This document shows, piece after piece, positions 9,303 through 19,295 of a DNA stretch of 52,770 nt (the first letter of the stretch is position 1; the number at the start of each line of letters is the position of its first letter). Position numbers and translations under genes: made by a program. Source of the stretch: Bacillota bacterium (lineage in GTDB: Bacteria > Bacillota > Dehalobacteriia > UBA4068 > UBA4997); contig JAFQHN010000007.1 in NCBI GenBank assembly GCA_017397935.1, positions 1 through 52,770 on the forward strand, given 5' to 3'. The notes beneath the pieces are model-generated. The model worked only from the letters and a program-made list of their open reading frames with translations. It was not told the origin of the DNA and ran no database searches.

Positions 9303-9313
9303 GTCTGCATTTT

Positions 9314-9988
9314 TCAGTTAATCTTGTTCTGAACGTTCTCCGAGATTTTACGCATCTCCGAGATGGCTGCCTGGTAATCCGGCTGACCGAAGATACCGGT
9401 TCCGGCTACAAAAACATTGGCACCGGCAGCTGCAATTTTTTCAATATTGCCGGTATAAACACCGCCGTCCACTTCAATATCAATATCCAGCCCGCGTTCT
9501 TTAATCATGGCAGAAAGCTTGGCAATTTTGTTATTGCTGTTTTCAATAAAGCTTTGTCCGCCAAAACCGGGGTTTACACTCATAATCAGCACCATATCCA
9601 AATCGGGCAGAATATCCTCCAAAACGGATACGGGGGTGGCAGGATTAAGGGCCACGGCAGCTTTGATGCCTAACTCTTTAATATGCTGAATAACGCGGTG
9701 CAGATGGCGGCAGGCCTCATAATGCACACAGATGGAATCGGCACCGGCGGCGGCAAAATCCTGCAAATAACGGCCGGGCTCCTCCACCATCAAATGCACA
9801 TCAAAGAACAGTTTACTGTTTTTACGCAGGGTTTTGATGATGGCCGGGCCATAAGAGATGTTGGGCACAAAAGTGCCGTCCATAACATCCAGATGCAAAT
9901 AATCGGCACCGGCTTTTTCAACCTTGGCAACGGCATTACGCAGGTCACCCATATCGGCGGCCAGCAGAGAGGGGGCAATTTTTATCAT
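9314..9988 (-). CDS. rpe: Ribulose-phosphate 3-epimerase
   Basis: A 224-residue TIM-barrel enzyme that interconverts ribulose-5-phosphate and xylulose-5-phosphate in the pentose-phosphate pathway. The metal-binding segments YLHLDVMDGTFVPN and the C-terminal Asp in EVDGGV, plus MSVNPGFGGQ, are all present. The ATG at 9988 has AAAGGAG 8 bases upstream and is preferred over an in-frame start 7 codons earlier. It is the last gene of the rsgA-prkC side of the cluster. Confidence 0.95.
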   Translation of the reverse strand: MIKIAPSLLAADMGDLRNAVAKVEKAGADYLHLDVMDGTFVPNISYGPAIIKTLRKNSKLFFDVHLMVEEPGRYLQDFAAAGADSICVHYEACRHLHRVIQHIKELGIKAAVALNPATPVSVLEDILPDLDMVLIMSVNPGFGGQSFIENSNNKIAKLSAMIKERGLDIDIEVDGGVYTGNIEKIAAAGANVFVAGTGIFGQPDYQAAISEMRKISENVQNKIN

Positions 9989-10040
9989 GGCAGAAACTCC
10001 TTTGTCCAAAAATATTCAGAGAAAATTTATCGGGTAATTT

Positions 10041-10979
10041 TTAATAATTACGGTCATTTTTATTGGCCAGCAGATTAAGCAGCGCCAGATAACGCTGATA
10101 ACGCTCGGTCGATAATTCACCGGCGGCCACCGCCTCTTTTACCCGGCAGTCCGGTTCGTTCTCATGTCGGCACATATCAAAGCGGCATCCGTCGGCCAAG
10201 GCGGTAAAATCAGGGTAAAAACCGGCCAAATCCTCGGCTTTGATCTCCGGTGGAAAATCCAGGCGTGAAAAACCCGGTGTGTCGGCAATCCAGCCGCCGG
10301 CGGAAAGCGGCAGCAGTTCTACCGTGCGGGTGGTATGGCGGCCGCGCTGTAATTTGCGGCTGATGTCACCGGTGGCCAGCTGTTGGTTGGCCTGCAACAG
10401 ATTAAGCAAAGTAGATTTACCAACGCCGCTTTGCCCCGCCACAGCACTTATCTTGCCGTTTAGCAGGGATTTTAACGCCTCTATCCCCTGCTCTTTGGCG
10501 GCACTTACGGGCAACACGGGTATGTTGGCCGCCCGGTAAACCTGCAATTCATTCAGCAGCTTTTCAGCCCCGTTTTGGTCCATTTTGTTCAGCACAATAA
10601 CAGGCTGGATCTGTATGGCCAGCAGCGCGACGATCAGCTTGTCCAGCAGCAGAAAATCCGGCTTGGGGTGCTTGGCCGCCAGCACGATAATACATTGTTG
10701 AACATTGGCAATCTTGGGGCGGATGAGATAATTGCTGCGCGGCAGTATGGCCTCGATAACCGCCTTGGGCATATCGGCAGGGGCACCGGCAAAAGCAGCC
10801 TCCATGCCTGCCAACTGCTCGTTCAGCGGCGTAATTTCCACGCTGTCCCCCACAATCAAGCCCAGCGGCAGTTCTTTAAGTTCCAGTTTCAGGCGGCCGC
10901 GCAGACTGCAAGAGAAAACTTCGCCGGCAGCCTGCACAAAATAAAACCCGCCAAAGGCTTTTAATAATGTTCCCTGCAT
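10041..10979 (-). CDS. rsgA: Ribosome small-subunit biogenesis GTPase RsgA
   Basis: This 312-residue circularly permuted GTPase has an N-terminal OB-fold, then G4 (VLNKMD), G1 (GQSGVGKSTLLN) and G3 (DTPGFS) in the permuted order. A C-terminal zinc site is visible as Cys-x4-Cys-x-His-x5-Cys (CRFDMCRHENEPDC). It checks maturation of the 30S subunit and is released by GTP hydrolysis. It lies directly downstream of the PASTA kinase gene, a common arrangement in Bacillota. Confidence 0.95.
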   Translation of the reverse strand: MQGTLLKAFGGFYFVQAAGEVFSCSLRGRLKLELKELPLGLIVGDSVEITPLNEQLAGMEAAFAGAPADMPKAVIEAILPRSNYLIRPKIANVQQCIIVLAAKHPKPDFLLLDKLIVALLAIQIQPVIVLNKMDQNGAEKLLNELQVYRAANIPVLPVSAAKEQGIEALKSLLNGKISAVAGQSGVGKSTLLNLLQANQQLATGDISRKLQRGRHTTRTVELLPLSAGGWIADTPGFSRLDFPPEIKAEDLAGFYPDFTALADGCRFDMCRHENEPDCRVKEAVAAGELSTERYQRYLALLNLLANKNDRNY

Positions 10980-11005
10980 TTATAACCTCTTTAATTTATA
11001 TTTTG

Positions 11006-12922
11006 TTATGATACATCCTGGCTGTAAACAGCGTCGCCGTCCAGATAAACCTTGATGGTGCCGCTGCCGATAATATTGATGTCACGGACAACGGTCTCTC
11101 CGCCTCGGTGAACAGCTGTATAATCCTTGTGCGTGCCCGAATCATCGGTAACCTCGATGACCATATTATACTCGTTATCGTTGCCGGATGGCAAGGTGTA
11201 AGTTAAACGGGCGGTTTTGCTGGCCGGCCCCGGGCCGGAGGATACCACCAAATCGATCTGGCTGCCTTCCATGGCCATATCACCGGCTGTCAGGCTTTGG
11301 TGTATAACATAACCGGCATCGTACTGGGTGCTTTCCTCTCGGGTGACCTGCCCCAGATTAAATCCCTGGATGACCAGATAAACCATGGCATCTTCCTCGG
11401 TGCGGCCAATCAGCTGGGGTACGGCAATTTCCTTGCCCTTGCTCAGGGTGATGGTAACAACTGCACCGGCACTAACTTCTTCACCCTCCACCGGCAGCTG
11501 GCTGATAATTTGGCCGGCCGGCACTGTATCATCAACAACCTCGGTGCTTTCAATCTTTACATCATATTTGCTGAGAATCACCTTGGCTTGCGATAAGGTC
11601 ATATCGGTGACCGAGGGCATTTTGAAGGTTTGGCTGCCCTGGCTTACGGTCAGGTCGATAAAACGGCCCTCCTTCACCTTCTGCCCAGGAGAGATGTTTT
11701 GCCGCATAACCACATCCTTGGCATATTCGGCGCTGAATGCGTAATTAACGGTGGATTTTAACCCGGCTTCGGTCAGCATCTGCTCGACTTCAAGCAGCGG
11801 CTTACCAACATAATTGTCTACTGTGATTTCCTCGTTATTGCCGGTCAGCGTACTCATTATGCTGGCCATTGAGCCAAGCAGGGTAAGTATCAGCAGCACG
11901 GCAAACAGGGTGATAAAGAACAGCGGTGTCGGCTTTTTATCACGGAAGAACTGCATTTTGGTGTTTGCAGGTTCCGGCATAGACACATGGCGCTTGATAA
12001 CAATGGTGCGTTCTTCGTCCGGCTTGCTGGGGTTTTCCTGATTGACGCCCGGTGTTAAATCCAGCGTTTGCGGTTTAATTACCACACGGCGGTTTTTGTT
12101 CTGTACGGCTTTCAGCTCGGCCAGCATTTGTTCGGTGTCGGCAAAGCGCAGATCCTTATCGCGCCGCATGGCTTTCATAATCAATGATGAAAGTTCGGTG
12201 CTGACCGCCGGGTTGATTTTATGCGGCGGAATACAGCTGCCCTTTAAGTGCTGGCGGGCAATTTCCACAGCGGTTTCACCGTTAAACGGGCGGCGGCCGC
12301 AGAGCATTTCATAAAGCAGTACACCGGCAGCGTAAATATCGGTGGCCACCGTTACGCTTTCGCCTTTAATCTGCTCGGGCGACATATAATAGATGGAACC
12401 CATAATATCGCTGCCCTTGTTATCCATAGCCAAATCACCGGCATTTACGGCCAGACCAAAATCGGTCACATGAACATTATGCTTGGTGTCCAGCAGGATG
12501 TTGTGCGGTTTAATATCACGGTGGATGACATTATTCTCATGGGCGTGCTGCAAGGCCTGTAAAAGCTGCTGAAAGATATTCAGCGCCTCATCGACTGGGA
12601 GCGGTGCGTTTTTATCCAGATATTCCTTTAAGCTCTGCCCCTCCACATACTCCATAACCAGATAATGCAGGCCGCCGGAGAAGGTCACATCATAAATGCT
12701 GACGATGTTGGGATGAGAAAGCTTGGCAACGGCCTGAGCCTCGTTGCGGAAGCGGTTTAAGAATTTACTGTCGGTATCCAGCTGCTCACGCAGAATTTTA
12801 ATGGTTACCAGACGGTTAAGTATGGTATCTTTGGCTTTATAAACCACCGAGGTGCCGCCGGAACCCAGAATATCCAAAATCTGGTAGCGGTCATGGAATA
12901 TGGTGCCAATCATGTTAGTCAT
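11006..12922 (-). CDS. prkC: PASTA-domain Ser/Thr protein kinase (PrkC type)
   Basis: The 638-residue protein has an N-terminal Hanks-type kinase with a Gly-rich loop (LGSGGTSVVYKA), catalytic Lys in VTIKIL, HRDIKPHNILLD and DFGLA. A basic juxtamembrane region follows, then one membrane segment near residues 337-360, then three extracellular PASTA repeats (about 370-575) and a short Ig-like C-terminal domain. The PASTA repeats bind peptidoglycan fragments; in Bacillus the orthologue signals spore germination. The start ATG has GGAGGTG at 7 bases and overlaps the phosphatase stop by 8 bases, so kinase and phosphatase are coupled. Confidence 0.95.
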   Translation of the reverse strand: MTNMIGTIFHDRYQILDILGSGGTSVVYKAKDTILNRLVTIKILREQLDTDSKFLNRFRNEAQAVAKLSHPNIVSIYDVTFSGGLHYLVMEYVEGQSLKEYLDKNAPLPVDEALNIFQQLLQALQHAHENNVIHRDIKPHNILLDTKHNVHVTDFGLAVNAGDLAMDNKGSDIMGSIYYMSPEQIKGESVTVATDIYAAGVLLYEMLCGRRPFNGETAVEIARQHLKGSCIPPHKINPAVSTELSSLIMKAMRRDKDLRFADTEQMLAELKAVQNKNRRVVIKPQTLDLTPGVNQENPSKPDEERTIVIKRHVSMPEPANTKMQFFRDKKPTPLFFITLFAVLLILTLLGSMASIMSTLTGNNEEITVDNYVGKPLLEVEQMLTEAGLKSTVNYAFSAEYAKDVVMRQNISPGQKVKEGRFIDLTVSQGSQTFKMPSVTDMTLSQAKVILSKYDVKIESTEVVDDTVPAGQIISQLPVEGEEVSAGAVVTITLSKGKEIAVPQLIGRTEEDAMVYLVIQGFNLGQVTREESTQYDAGYVIHQSLTAGDMAMEGSQIDLVVSSGPGPASKTARLTYTLPSGNDNEYNMVIEVTDDSGTHKDYTAVHRGGETVVRDINIIGSGTIKVYLDGDAVYSQDVS

Positions 12923-13661
12923 TGACGCTCACCTCCTCGGTATCTTCCTGCCACAACAAAACTCCGGTGATGTCATCATTACTGCCGGCTTCTTTGGCAA
13001 GCTCGGCCAGCACCGGCAGCATTTGTTCGGGTTTTACACGGGCGGCAATATGCGGCAAAACCTTCTCCATAGGCAGATAAGCGCTTAAACCGTCGGAGCA
13101 TATCAGCAGAAAACCGGGGATGGGCTGCTCGAAAACGCTGATGTCCGGCAGCACCTGCTCCTCTACCCCCAAGGCTCTGGTAAGCACATTTTTTTGGGGG
13201 TGGTTAATGGCCTGTTGGGCGGTGATAACACCTTCACGCAGTAAATCACCTACCAGAGAATGGTCTCGGGTAAGGCTGCGTGCCTGTTCATCATTAAAAA
13301 CATAAACACGGCTGTCGCCCACATGGGCCACATACAGCAAATCATCCTGCTGCCAGACTGCCGCCAGCGTAGCGCCCATATTCTGGTGTCCGTCGCTTTT
13401 GCGGCTGTCGGTCAAAATTTGCTCATTGGCGTATGATACAGCTTCTTCCAGCAGAATATCGGCCGGTTTATGGCCGGCATTTTGGCGCAGATAATAAGCC
13501 ACCGCGTTAATGGCAATATTGCTGGCCACTTCACCGGCGTTATGTCCGCCCATGCCGTCGGATACCATAAAAAGTCCGTCATCGGGCAGAACGCTGTAAC
13601 AATCCTCGTTATTGGTACGGCCCTGTCCCTGCATGGTCAAAGCCTGATATTTGATAATCAT
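12915..13661 (-). CDS. prpC: PP2C-family Ser/Thr phosphatase (PrpC/Stp type)
   Basis: The 248-residue phosphatase shows the metal-binding motifs of the PPM family: the N-terminal RTNNEDC, SDGMGGHNAGEVAS, VAHVGDSRVYVF, CSDGLS and SNDDITGVLL. It reverses phosphorylation by the PASTA kinase encoded immediately downstream. The ATG at 13661 has AAGGAGG 6-7 bases upstream; the longer in-frame extension overlaps rlmN and is not supported. Confidence 0.94.
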   Translation of the reverse strand: MIIKYQALTMQGQGRTNNEDCYSVLPDDGLFMVSDGMGGHNAGEVASNIAINAVAYYLRQNAGHKPADILLEEAVSYANEQILTDSRKSDGHQNMGATLAAVWQQDDLLYVAHVGDSRVYVFNDEQARSLTRDHSLVGDLLREGVITAQQAINHPQKNVLTRALGVEEQVLPDISVFEQPIPGFLLICSDGLSAYLPMEKVLPHIAARVKPEQMLPVLAELAKEAGSNDDITGVLLWQEDTEEVSVND

Positions 13662-13677
13662 TGGCCACCTCCTTGGG

Positions 13678-14763
13678 TTAGCGGTTATGATTTCGGCGCA
13701 GCTGGCCGCAGGCACCGTCAATGTCCGACCCGCGCTTTTCACGCACGGTGGTTTCAATGCCGCGGCTGTTCAGAATAGCTGCAAATTCATTTAAGGTTTC
13801 GGCGGGGCTGGGCAAAAATCCTGTTTCCTCCACAAAATTTACAGGGATAAGATTGACATGGGCCAGCTTGCCGCCAAGCAGTTCAGCCAGGGCCTGCGCC
13901 TGCTCTTTGCCGTCATTTACACCTTGCAGCAGCGCGTATTCATAGCTGATACGGCGGTTGGTTTTGGCGGTGTAATAATCACAGGCAGCCATTAAATCTG
14001 CCAGGCCGTAACGGCGGTTGATGGGCATTAACCGGGAGCGCAACTCATCATTTGGGGCGTGCAGAGAAATTGCCAGACCAAACTCGGCAGCTTCATCGGC
14101 AAAGCGTTTGATCTCCGGCACCAGACCGCAGGTAGAAACGGTTACCCGCCGCTGCCCCAGATTTAAGCCATCGGGGTGATTGATGATGCGCAGGCTTTGC
14201 ATAACCTGCTGATAATTGGCAAAAGGCTCACCCATGCCCATGTAAACCAGATTGGTAACTTCTCCCAAACCGTGTCGGTTAAGCCAGAGCTTGCCGGTTA
14301 ACACCTGTGCCACAATCTCACCTGCGGTTAAGTTGCGGTGAAGGCCTGAGAGGCCGGTGGCACAAAAAGCACAACCCATGGCACAGCCGGCCTGTGTACT
14401 GATGCAAAGAGTATGCCGGCTGCGGCTCTCCCTGCGGTTATACAGCATGATTACCAGCTCAATCTGCACACGCTGAGGGTTATCATAGTTATCGGCACCG
14501 TAATCCAGCAGTAATTTGGCGGTGGTGCCGTCTTTGCTAACCTGCTCCTTGATAACTTGCGGCAGGCTCAGCGGATAAAGTGCGGCCAACTGCTCGCGGT
14601 CTTTGCGGCTTAGGTTGGTCATGGCGTTATAATCCACCACACCCTGTTGCAGCCAGCCAAATAAAATATCACCCTTAAAGGCGGGCAGTTTTAACTCCTT
14701 GCAGAGGGCACGCAATTCATCTTTGGTAAGCCCCAACAGGCCTGTTTGGGCCTTAAAATCCAT
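13678..14763 (-). CDS. rlmN: Dual-specificity 23S rRNA/tRNA adenosine-C2 methyltransferase RlmN
   Basis: A 361-residue radical-SAM enzyme with the cluster motif CAMGCAFC and the second catalytic Cys near the C-terminus in DIDGACGQL. It makes m2A2503 in 23S rRNA and m2A37 in some tRNAs. The protein is of normal family length. Its start overlaps the rsmB stop by 1 base, and the phosphatase gene follows 16 bases downstream, so it belongs to one long operon. Confidence 0.95.
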   Translation of the reverse strand: MDFKAQTGLLGLTKDELRALCKELKLPAFKGDILFGWLQQGVVDYNAMTNLSRKDREQLAALYPLSLPQVIKEQVSKDGTTAKLLLDYGADNYDNPQRVQIELVIMLYNRRESRSRHTLCISTQAGCAMGCAFCATGLSGLHRNLTAGEIVAQVLTGKLWLNRHGLGEVTNLVYMGMGEPFANYQQVMQSLRIINHPDGLNLGQRRVTVSTCGLVPEIKRFADEAAEFGLAISLHAPNDELRSRLMPINRRYGLADLMAACDYYTAKTNRRISYEYALLQGVNDGKEQAQALAELLGGKLAHVNLIPVNFVEETGFLPSPAETLNEFAAILNSRGIETTVREKRGSDIDGACGQLRRNHNR

Positions 14764-16106
14764 TATTTATCCCCCACTTTTGTAAACTTGGCAAAGTAAA
14801 AGCCTTCCAGACCGTGCTGGTGCGGCAAAAATTGCATTTCGGTTTTATACTCAAACAATTCCGGCAGATAAGTTATCGGCTCGGGCGCAAAATTCGGGTG
14901 CTCGGCCAGAAAACGCCGTACATTCTGCTGATTTTCCAATTCGCTGACGGTACAGGTGGAAAACAACAGCTTGCCGCCGATTTTTAGTTTGGTGGCTGCC
15001 TCACAAAGAATTTGGTAAGCAATTTCGGCCAGCTCTGCCGAGGTTTGCTCCTGTTTGCGCCAACGGGAATCCGGACGGGAACGCAGCACCCCAAGGCCCG
15101 AACACGGCGCGTCCACCAGAATATAATCAGTCGAATTGGGCGGAATACTGTCTAATCGGCGGCTGTCCGCGGCGGCAGTCTGGATAATTTCAATCCCCAG
15201 ACGCTGGGCATTGGCGTTGATAAGCTGCAATTTGTGTTCATGCACATCAAAGGCGTTGATTCTTCCTTCATTTTGCATAAGAGCTGCCATGTGTGTGGTC
15301 TTGCCGCCGGGTGCGGCGCAGGTATCAACCACTACGCTGCCGGCCTTGGGTGCCAGAATATGCGCGGCCAGCATAGAGGTAATTTGCTGCGGATAAACCA
15401 GACCTTGGCTGATAAATTCCGCAGGGTTGCCGCCGGTTATCAACATAGCCTCCTCGGGGAAGGACAGCGGCTCGGCAGTTATACCCTGTTCGGTCATTCG
15501 AGTCAGCAGCTCATCGCGGCTGATTTTCAGCGTGTTGGTGCGCAAAGTGTACGGCGTGGGTTGGTTATCAAACTCACACATTTTTTCGGCATCGGCCAAA
15601 CCAAAGTTGTTCAGCCACTCTGCCGCCAGCCATAACGGATGTGAGTATTTGGCCGCCAGATATTCCGCCGGCTGCTGCTGTTTATCGGGGTAAAAATCGT
15701 CGGCCGCAATTTCTGCGCGTTTACGGTCAATATTCCTCAACATCGCATTGGTGAGGGATGCCGTACCCTGGTGGCCGAAGCGTTTGGCCAGCTTAACCGC
15801 CTCATTTACTGCGGCCGAAGGCGGAATTTTATCCATAAACAGCAGCTGATAAGCACCCAGACGCAAATTCAGCAGAATTTTGGGCGGCAGCTTGTGCAGC
15901 GGCTGTTTGATAAATTTGCTTAAAATATAGTCAATGGTACCCTGACGGCGCAGAGTACCATAGACAAGTTCGGTGCAGAAGCCACGGTCAGCAGGGGCAA
16001 GCTCCTGCCGATTCAGGGCCGAGGAAAGTGCAATATTGGCATAGGAGCCCTTGCTCTGCACCTCATATAAAATTTGCAGCGCCAGTTGGCGGGCATTAAC
16101 GCTCAT
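14763..16106 (-). CDS. rsmB: 16S rRNA m5C967 methyltransferase RsmB
   Basis: The 447-residue protein has an N-terminal NusB-like RNA-binding domain (about 1-140) and a Rossmann methyltransferase domain with the SAM motif DTCAAPGGKTTHMA, the DAPCSGLG motif and the catalytic Cys segment LFSTCTVSELENQ. It methylates C5 of C967 in 16S rRNA. It lies between the yugP-type and rlmN genes in the translation operon. Confidence 0.95.
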   Translation of the reverse strand: MSVNARQLALQILYEVQSKGSYANIALSSALNRQELAPADRGFCTELVYGTLRRQGTIDYILSKFIKQPLHKLPPKILLNLRLGAYQLLFMDKIPPSAAVNEAVKLAKRFGHQGTASLTNAMLRNIDRKRAEIAADDFYPDKQQQPAEYLAAKYSHPLWLAAEWLNNFGLADAEKMCEFDNQPTPYTLRTNTLKISRDELLTRMTEQGITAEPLSFPEEAMLITGGNPAEFISQGLVYPQQITSMLAAHILAPKAGSVVVDTCAAPGGKTTHMAALMQNEGRINAFDVHEHKLQLINANAQRLGIEIIQTAAADSRRLDSIPPNSTDYILVDAPCSGLGVLRSRPDSRWRKQEQTSAELAEIAYQILCEAATKLKIGGKLLFSTCTVSELENQQNVRRFLAEHPNFAPEPITYLPELFEYKTEMQFLPHQHGLEGFYFAKFTKVGDK

Positions 16107-16125
16107 ATCAAAACCTCTTTAATAA

Positions 16126-16845
16126 TTACCAGCGGTTGCGACGATAAGTTAAGACCATTCTGAGCACGCCGAACAGCGAGATGATGGGCTTGATCAATGC
16201 AGCAACGTATGTAAGGGCAGCGGCAGAAAGTACCTTTTTGGCAGCTGCCATTTCAGTATCTGCCAAAATTTCATTGGTTTGCAAAAGATTCAGCGCACGG
16301 GAAGATGCATTTAACTCTACCGGCAACGTTATAAGCTGCAAAATGGTGGCGATACCGAGGAGATAAATACCGCCTACGGCAAAATCAAACATAACCAGAA
16401 TAAGGCCGGCCAGAATAAACAGCCAGGCTGCCTGAGAGGCAAAGGTGGCCAGCGGAGAAATTACAGTACGCATACGCAGCGGCTGATAAGAGGTTACGTC
16501 CTGAATTGCATGGCCGCATTCATGGGCGGCAATTACCGCCGCTGTCAGCGAGGTACTTTCATAGACATCATCAGAGAGACGAATGACTTTACTTTTCGAA
16601 TCATAATGGTCAGGTTGTTCACTGGCGGTGTGCTGGATGGCGATGTGTGAAAGGTTGTTGTTATTAAGAATTCGGCGGGCAGCTTCAACACCGGTAAGAC
16701 GGTTTTTGTTTTGTACCTTGGAGTATTTGCCGAAATTTATCGCAACCTTGGCCTGAGCATAACCGGCAATCAACAGGCAGGGAATCATGATAATAAATGC
16801 AATCAAATAAAAAGGTTCGCTGTAATAATAGGGCAATTCGGGCAT
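16126..16845 (-). CDS. YugP-type membrane zinc metallopeptidase
   Basis: The 239-residue membrane protein has hydrophobic segments at the N-terminus (about 10-26) and in the middle (about 135-175), and the zinc motif HECGH (H-E-x-x-H) in VIAAHECGHAIQD. A second acidic ligand region may be ETEMAAAKK near residue 195. The family (neutral zinc metallopeptidase 2) often sits next to fmt and rsmB in Clostridia, as here. Its natural substrate is not known. Confidence 0.88.
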   Translation of the reverse strand: MPELPYYYSEPFYLIAFIIMIPCLLIAGYAQAKVAINFGKYSKVQNKNRLTGVEAARRILNNNNLSHIAIQHTASEQPDHYDSKSKVIRLSDDVYESTSLTAAVIAAHECGHAIQDVTSYQPLRMRTVISPLATFASQAAWLFILAGLILVMFDFAVGGIYLLGIATILQLITLPVELNASSRALNLLQTNEILADTEMAAAKKVLSAAALTYVAALIKPIISLFGVLRMVLTYRRNRW

Positions 16846-16875
16846 TGTTGTTCCTCCTAAAAAACTTAAATCAGA

Positions 16876-17862
16876 TTATTCAAAAATCAGCTTGGCGGCC
16901 TGCAAATCCCGTCTGCCTCGCCACCAGGCAGCAGCATTCATCTGGTTTTTGCCGGCAGGCTGCACGGTGATAAGCTTTAACACTCCCTGGCCGGTGGCCA
17001 CCATTAAGCTGTTGCTGTCGGCCTTAATAACTTCACCGGGGGCAGCATTTCCGGCTTCCGTATCGGCAACCTCGGTCTGCCAGATTTTAAGCCGTTGCTG
17101 CTCATCCTTGGCCGGTTCAACATAACAGGTATATGCTGATGTATCAGGGGTTAAACCGCGCACCAGATTATGCAGCTCAGCAGCAGGCTTTTGCCAGTCA
17201 ATCTGCTCGGTGGCGATGGTGATTTTGCCGGCATAAGTGGCGGCTGCTTCATCCTGCACTTCGGGTATAATATCACCTGCACGCATTCGGGTGATGGTTT
17301 TCAGCAGCAAATCAGAGCCGATTTCCGACAGACGCTCCCGCAGAGTACCGGTGTTATCCTGCGGTTTGATTTCGCAGGTGGCCTTGGCCAGCATATCACC
17401 GGCATCCAATCTGGGAGCAATATACATAATGGTAATGCCCGTTTCGGTTTCTCCGTCGATAATTGCCTGTTGAATAGGCGATGCACCGCGATACTTGGGT
17501 AGAATTGAGCCGTGAATATTGATGGCACCCATGGGGGCGGTATGAACCAGCTCCTCACCCATCAACTGGCCAAATGCCGCCACCACCAGTAAATCCGGCT
17601 GTACGGTCTTAATTTCCTCAATAATTTCAGGTTTATTGGCGTTGGGCGTGGCCAGCACTTTAATCCCCTTCTCCTCGGCGACCTGTTTAACCGCGGTGGG
17701 GGTAAGCTGGCGTTTGCGGCCTTTGGGTCTGTCCGGCTGGGTGATAACCAGCGGCACATTGTAGCCGGCATCCAACAGGGCAAGCAGCGGTTTTACGGCA
17801 AAATCCGGGCTGCCCAGATAAACTATGGTAAAATTTTGGTTTTCTGTTAAATTCTCGGTCAT
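16876..17862 (-). CDS. fmt: Methionyl-tRNA formyltransferase
   Basis: The 328-residue enzyme puts a formyl group from 10-formyl-THF on the initiator Met-tRNA. The catalytic Asn-His-Asp set is visible in INIHGSILPKYRGASPIQ and the downstream LDAGDML. A C-terminal OB-like tRNA-binding domain occupies the last 120 residues. Its start overlaps the def stop by 4 bases, so formylase and deformylase are translationally coupled. Confidence 0.96.
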   Translation of the reverse strand: MTENLTENQNFTIVYLGSPDFAVKPLLALLDAGYNVPLVITQPDRPKGRKRQLTPTAVKQVAEEKGIKVLATPNANKPEIIEEIKTVQPDLLVVAAFGQLMGEELVHTAPMGAINIHGSILPKYRGASPIQQAIIDGETETGITIMYIAPRLDAGDMLAKATCEIKPQDNTGTLRERLSEIGSDLLLKTITRMRAGDIIPEVQDEAAATYAGKITIATEQIDWQKPAAELHNLVRGLTPDTSAYTCYVEPAKDEQQRLKIWQTEVADTEAGNAAPGEVIKADSNSLMVATGQGVLKLITVQPAGKNQMNAAAWWRGRRDLQAAKLIFE

Positions 17863-18341
17863 TCTTCCTCGGCCTCCAATGCGGCAATTTCCTGCTTGCT
17901 GGGGCTGGCCAGTTTATCCACATAAAGCACACCGGAAAGGTGGTCAATCTCATGCTGGCAGGCACGGGCAAACAAATCCTCGGCATCAAATTCAAAGGGC
18001 TCACCAAAGCGGTCCTGTGCCTTTACGTGCACCTTTTGTGCACGATACACATAACCCTGCTGTTCGGGCACGCTAAGACACCCTTCTACTCCCAGCTTGT
18101 TGCCGTGCATTTCGGTAATTTCGGGGTTGACAAGCTCCAACAGGCCATCACCCACATCAATAACCACAATGCGCTTGCTTACGCCGATTTGCGGTGCGGC
18201 CAGACCAACGCCGTCATAATCATACATGGTGTCGGCCATATCATCCAGCATACGGTGCAGACGCGCATCAAAGCGGCGTACCGTGGCTGCTTTTGCCCGC
18301 AAAACATCATCACCGATTTCAATAACATTATAAGTTGCCAT
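17859..18341 (-). CDS. def: Peptide deformylase
   Basis: The 160-residue metallohydrolase removes the N-formyl group from new proteins. All three signature motifs are present: GVGLAAPQIG, EGCLSVP and QHEIDHLSG, giving the Cys/His/His metal ligands and the catalytic Glu. The gene lies just upstream of fmt with a 4-base overlap. Confidence 0.96.
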   Translation of the reverse strand: MATYNVIEIGDDVLRAKAATVRRFDARLHRMLDDMADTMYDYDGVGLAAPQIGVSKRIVVIDVGDGLLELVNPEITEMHGNKLGVEGCLSVPEQQGYVYRAQKVHVKAQDRFGEPFEFDAEDLFARACQHEIDHLSGVLYVDKLASPSKQEIAALEAEEE

Positions 18342-18436
18342 AATTGCAAAACCTCAAATTTCCTGAATTTTAATAAAACTAATAATAAGCTAAATTATAT
18401 TATAACATTTTTTTGGCGTATCAACAACAGCCAATT

Positions 18437-19228
18437 TCAGATATAACGCTTAATCTGCAAAAATAAACGGTCTTTTTTGCTGGTGCCGCTGATGTTTTGG
18501 AAAATTGCCTTGCCCTTACCGCGCCAGGTTATGCTGTCGCCCTCGGAGAGAATAAAATCCGGTTTGGTGGTTTGCAGGCTGTTTACCGCCAACAAACCTG
18601 CCGCAATCGCATCGCTGCACTTGCTGCGGGATATGCCGAAAATTCCCGCTGCCACGCTGTCTAATCTAAGCGACGGTACATTGATTTGCAGTTCATCAAA
18701 GGGTGCCTGGATATTGGCCAATACCGTGGTGGGCATAATTTCGGCCTCAATACTGTGCCGTCCCACCTGTGTGTAATTCAGCAGCAGATAATCGGCCATC
18801 TCACGCAGGATCACAATATCGGCGCCTTCCGGGGATACCAGCAAATCTCCCAGCTTGGCGCGGTTGATGCCCAAAGCCATCAGTGCACCCAGATAATCAC
18901 GGTGAGTCAGCCTGGTCTGGCGCACGGTAGGCCTTACACGCAGTACCGCCAGCGGATTACCGTCGGGGTCGGCGGCAGCATAATCATTGTGCGCCTGTTC
19001 GGTGTTCAAATAATCCGGCAGAAAGATGATTATACGGCGTTCAGCCTCGGCATAACCGCCCCAAAAGCAGTAATCAGCCGTTTTTTGCCGCAGAAAATTC
19101 TGCGCCAGCTTTTGCTGATGGGCGTCCAGAAAGCTGCTGTTGGTGGGGTACATATTATCTTCACATTGGCGCAGCTTGTCTTGCAGCGAGGCTAAAAATA
19201 TTTGCTCCTGTTTGGTTTCGGCTGACAT
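18437..19228 (-). CDS. ylmH: YlmH-type S4-domain RNA-binding protein
   Basis: The 263-residue protein has a C-terminal S4 RNA-binding domain (LRLDSVAAGIFGISRSKCSD through the stretch ending near residue 245). The N-terminal two thirds match the YlmH layout, including a stretch around RAKLGDLLVSPEGADIV. In other Bacillota it binds ribosomal particles and is linked to division genes. The ATG at 19228 is preferred because TTGAGGTG lies 6 bases upstream; an in-frame GTG three codons earlier lies within that Shine-Dalgarno sequence. It is the first gene of the minus-strand run; a 95-base gap separates it from def. Confidence 0.88.
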   Translation of the reverse strand: MSAETKQEQIFLASLQDKLRQCEDNMYPTNSSFLDAHQQKLAQNFLRQKTADYCFWGGYAEAERRIIIFLPDYLNTEQAHNDYAAADPDGNPLAVLRVRPTVRQTRLTHRDYLGALMALGINRAKLGDLLVSPEGADIVILREMADYLLLNYTQVGRHSIEAEIMPTTVLANIQAPFDELQINVPSLRLDSVAAGIFGISRSKCSDAIAAGLLAVNSLQTTKPDFILSEGDSITWRGKGKAIFQNISGTSKKDRLFLQIKRYI

Positions 19229-19295
19229 TATCGGCACCTCAATACGTATCTTGGTTGGAATTATCTTTTAACGGATGTTTAACGCTTATTATAAT